From Deltaproteobacteria bacterium (GTDB lineage: Bacteria > Desulfobacterota > DSM-4660 > Desulfatiglandales > B25-G16), in contig JAFDHR010000135.1 in assembly GCA_019308645.1 (NCBI GenBank), forward strand, positions 1-6,431: a stretch of 6,431 bases of DNA, read 5' to 3'. The position numbers were made by a program, and so were the translations under genes. Below the pieces are notes generated by a model. It was not told where the DNA came from. It was given only the letters and a program-made list of their open reading frames with translations, and did not search any database. This document shows, one piece after another, positions 4,743 to 6,431 of this stretch (within the stretch, counting starts at the first letter, position 1; the number at the start of each line of letters is the position of its first letter).

Positions 4743-5933
4743 GTGAGAGACGAAGAGAAAAAAATTATCGGCCTAACAATTGGTGCCCATAGCCTGATTC
4801 ACCTGTTTGAAGGTGTATTACCACCCTTAATTCCACTGCTAATCGGTGAGTTTAGTACCGATTATTTTCATCTGGGATTGATTGTCACCGGCTTCTCTTA
4901 TGCCTTTGGCCTGGGATCGCTGCCGGCAGGCATATTGGCCGATAAGGTGGGACCGCGACGATTAATAACACTTTATTTACTCGGGGCCGGTGTGTTGTGT
5001 CTGGGCATAGGGCCAATCACATCGTTGTTGAGCTACGGTATCATTATGGGACTGATCGGTCTGTTTTGCAGTACCTATCACCCGGCTGCCAATACCCTGC
5101 TGTCTCTATCCATGACTCAGCGGGGAAAAGCCTTCGGCATTCATGGAATTGCTGGCAGCCTGGGAATCGCAAGCGTCCCCATTTTGTCCGCCGGAATCGG
5201 TTCGGCATTCGGCTGGCGAACGCCACACATCCTATTTGGGCTGGTGAGTATCGGCCTAGGTTGCTATTCGATGGTCATCGCCAAGCAAGTCACATTATTT
5301 GAACGCGAGAAAAAGGCGGAAGGTACAAAACCGCCCAAGGGCTCTTTGCCTATGGTGAATATCGTTTTGTTCTTTCTGTCAGCCACAGCTCTGGGCATTA
5401 CCTACAAGGGAATCATGACATTCTTACCCACCTACATGGGTGAACTGGTACACCTGGATTTCTTGCACCTGGATACAGTGACTTTAGGTGGCACTGTAGC
5501 GACAATCGCACTACTTTCCGGTGCCTTGGGGCAATATTGGGCAGGAAGGCTGGTAGACCGCTACAGTGCCGAAAAATTCTACTTTATTGCCGTTACTGTC
5601 GGCATGTGTTTTGTTTTCGCCATGGCCAAAAGCAGTGGCTTGATCCTGGTAACTTCGGCCGTGGTTTACGCCTTTTTTTATTTTTCAACCCAACCCATTC
5701 AAGTTTATTTAATATCCAAATACCTGCCCGCGCACCGGCATGGATTGGGGTATGGGATTCACTTTTTACTGACTTTTGGCGTCGGTTCGACTGCAGCTGC
5801 CGTAGGTGGCTATCTGGCCGATCACTTTGGTCTCGAATCAGTGTTTATTGCCATGGGGCTCTGCTTTGCCATCTCGGCCTGCATGGTGGGACTACTCGTG
5901 TTACGGTCAAACCGATCAAGCAGCGCGCTATGA
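4743..5933 (+). CDS. Major facilitator superfamily transporter (Fsr-like, 12 helices)
   Basis: A 396-residue inner-membrane transporter. Hydrophobic segments of helix length alternate through the whole protein, consistent with 12 helices, split by a charged cytoplasmic loop at about residues 181-203. The MFS signature loop between helices 2 and 3 is GILADKVGPRR (63-73). A repeat of it in the second half is AGRLVDRYSAEK (267-278), and YHPAANTLLS (112-121) recalls the FHPAA motif of the fosmidomycin-resistance (Fsr) group. The substrate is unknown; drug or small organic acid efflux is likely for this group. The start is GTG, with AGGAG at 4733-4737 spaced 5 bases. An ATG at 4741 overlaps it but is followed at once by TGA in its own frame. 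It is divergent from the CMD selenoprotein gene and probably shares its operator. Confidence 0.9.
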   Translation: MRDEEKKIIGLTIGAHSLIHLFEGVLPPLIPLLIGEFSTDYFHLGLIVTGFSYAFGLGSLPAGILADKVGPRRLITLYLLGAGVLCLGIGPITSLLSYGIIMGLIGLFCSTYHPAANTLLSLSMTQRGKAFGIHGIAGSLGIASVPILSAGIGSAFGWRTPHILFGLVSIGLGCYSMVIAKQVTLFEREKKAEGTKPPKGSLPMVNIVLFFLSATALGITYKGIMTFLPTYMGELVHLDFLHLDTVTLGGTVATIALLSGALGQYWAGRLVDRYSAEKFYFIAVTVGMCFVFAMAKSSGLILVTSAVVYAFFYFSTQPIQVYLISKYLPAHRHGLGYGIHFLLTFGVGSTAAAVGGYLADHFGLESVFIAMGLCFAISACMVGLLVLRSNRSSSAL

Positions 5934-6244
5934 TCCTATTTTCTTCAGCCAAGCTATGCCAAGCAACCCCAAAACGACCTATCGAATGAGCTTAACCGAC
6001 CACCGGCTTGCCTGAATTTCACTTACCGCTTATGGCCACAGTGTTTGCACACATATTTGTTAGGCATGAATTGAATGCTTCAGCTGTGAAATAAAGGAAT
6101 CAAGTCTTTTTTTAAATACTACTTTTGTGTGCCATTTTCCTCGTTTGTTCGATCCTGCGTTTGAGAGATCTATTCACGATGAGCTGCTTTTCGATCACAC
6201 TGCATACTGCACCACTACCATAACTTCTTAGAGAAAATAACGTT

Positions 6245-6265
6245 GGTATAGTATTTAATTATACC
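6245..6265. repeat. Inverted repeat GGTATA-N9-TATACC
   Basis: Perfect 6-base arms at 6245-6250 and 6260-6265 with a 9-base AT-rich centre. It is about 140 bases before the gene at 6404 and could be an operator for it or chance in AT-rich DNA. Confidence 0.3.
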
Positions 6266-6341
6266 TTGCCCCGTTGTTGTCTTTGCGAAATGAAGGACCC
6301 TAACTTGATAGTATAGTGACTATGATAGATTTTAGGTTGTA

Positions 6342-6403
6342 AGGAAGTCCCTCAAGGGTTAATAAACCCGAAGATAAAAACATTTAAAAAGGAGGAACTT
6401 CCT
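6342..6403 (+). promoter_or_regulatory. Structured leader with strong ribosome site
   Basis: AAGGAGG at 6389-6395 stands 8 bases before the ATG at 6404. AGGAAGT (6342-6348) can pair over its full 7 bases with ACTTCCT (6397-6403), which lies between the ribosome site and the start codon. Inside that arch GGGTT (6356-6360) pairs with AACCC (6365-6369) around AATA. Pairing would partly hide the start region, so translation control is possible but unproven. Confidence 0.4.
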
Positions 6404-6431
6404 ATGGCTACCAAAGTAAAGAAAAACAAGA
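6404..6431 (+). CDS. 5' end of an unidentified gene, cut by the window edge
   Basis: Only MATKVKKNK and one extra base are visible. The near-perfect ribosome site and the long upstream spacer make a real, well-translated start likely. The basic, lysine-rich beginning is too short for any family assignment. Confidence 0.65.

Larger units (their letters stand above)
5934..6403. other. Gene-poor region between transporter and last gene
   Basis: No frame with both a start and a ribosome site is convincing. No clear terminator hairpin with a T-run follows the transporter stop. Open but startless frames occur on both strands between about 6070 and 6256. A 14-codon minus-strand frame at 6023-6067 reads MPNKYVCKHCGHKR, a single C-x2-C knuckle without a ribosome site. 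An inverted repeat GGTATA/TATACC lies at 6245-6265. The last 70 bases are the leader of the gene at 6404. Confidence 0.5.

Noticed and set aside
5537..5989. 150-codon plus-strand open frame overlapping the transporter end
   Set aside because: Its sequence is low in membrane-like or family-like features and mostly overlaps the well-supported transporter in another frame; a shadow frame.
6023..6067. 14-residue minus-strand frame MPNKYVCKHCGHKR with one C-x2-C knuckle
   Set aside because: Too short for a zinc ribbon, which needs two knuckles, and no ribosome site precedes it. It might be the tail of a lost zinc-ribbon gene.
6070..6256. Open but startless frames on both strands, the minus one ending ...RKMAHKSSI at 6112
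   Set aside because: They look faintly coding-like but have no start with a ribosome site and no family I recognise. Both strands being open at once suggests chance lack of stops; a gene relic remains possible.
1..6431. CRISPR arrays, tRNA or rRNA genes, insertion sequences
   Set aside because: No regularly spaced direct repeats, no cloverleaf-like or rRNA-like stretch and no transposase with terminal inverted repeats were seen on either strand.

Overview
The window carries one four-gene cluster on the minus strand, a divergent transporter on the plus strand, and the first codons of a further plus-strand gene at the right edge. The mix of genes, strong consensus-like promoters, moderate base composition and a probable selenoprotein suggest an anaerobic bacterium, plausibly a sulfate-reducing or syntrophic member of the Desulfobacterota. 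That taxonomic guess rests on gene style only; no rRNA or marker gene is present.

Layout, left to right. Positions 1-202 hold no gene but a good sigma70-like promoter (1-29, plus strand). Positions 203-868 (minus) encode a class I SAM-dependent methyltransferase. It follows, with only 3 bases between them, a fold-type I PLP aminotransferase (872-2074, minus). Positions 2075-2375 contain a probable operator and what looks like a decayed C-terminal piece of a YbjQ/UPF0145 gene (2185-2316). Positions 2376-3953 (minus) encode an AMP-forming acyl-CoA ligase behind a perfect TTGACA-N17-TATAAT promoter (4003-4031).

The most notable item is 4108-4464 (minus), a 118-residue AhpD-like/carboxymuconolactone decarboxylase (CMD) family protein interrupted by an in-frame TGA at 4273-4275. 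The TGA sits exactly where the second cysteine of the family's CxxC redox motif belongs. Downstream the frame stays open with good family sequence, and a strong hairpin stands at the right distance to be a bacterial SECIS element. I read it as a selenoprotein with a CxxU active site. A naive ORF caller would give a 63-residue fragment and lose the second half.

Positions 4465-4742 form a divergent control region with a TTGAC/GTCAA-type inverted repeat lying over the -35 elements of both candidate promoters. Positions 4743-5933 (plus) encode a 12-helix major facilitator transporter resembling the fosmidomycin-resistance (Fsr) group. Positions 5934-6403 contain no convincing gene. A structured leader and strong ribosome binding site precede a truncated gene at 6404.

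How the genes work together is only partly visible. The CMD selenoprotein and acyl-CoA ligase are neighbours in the same direction, the aminotransferase and methyltransferase are almost certainly co-translated, and the transporter is divergent. No shared pathway is proven. The selenocysteine machinery (selA, selB, selC, selD) is not in the window and must be elsewhere in the genome if the selenoprotein reading is right.
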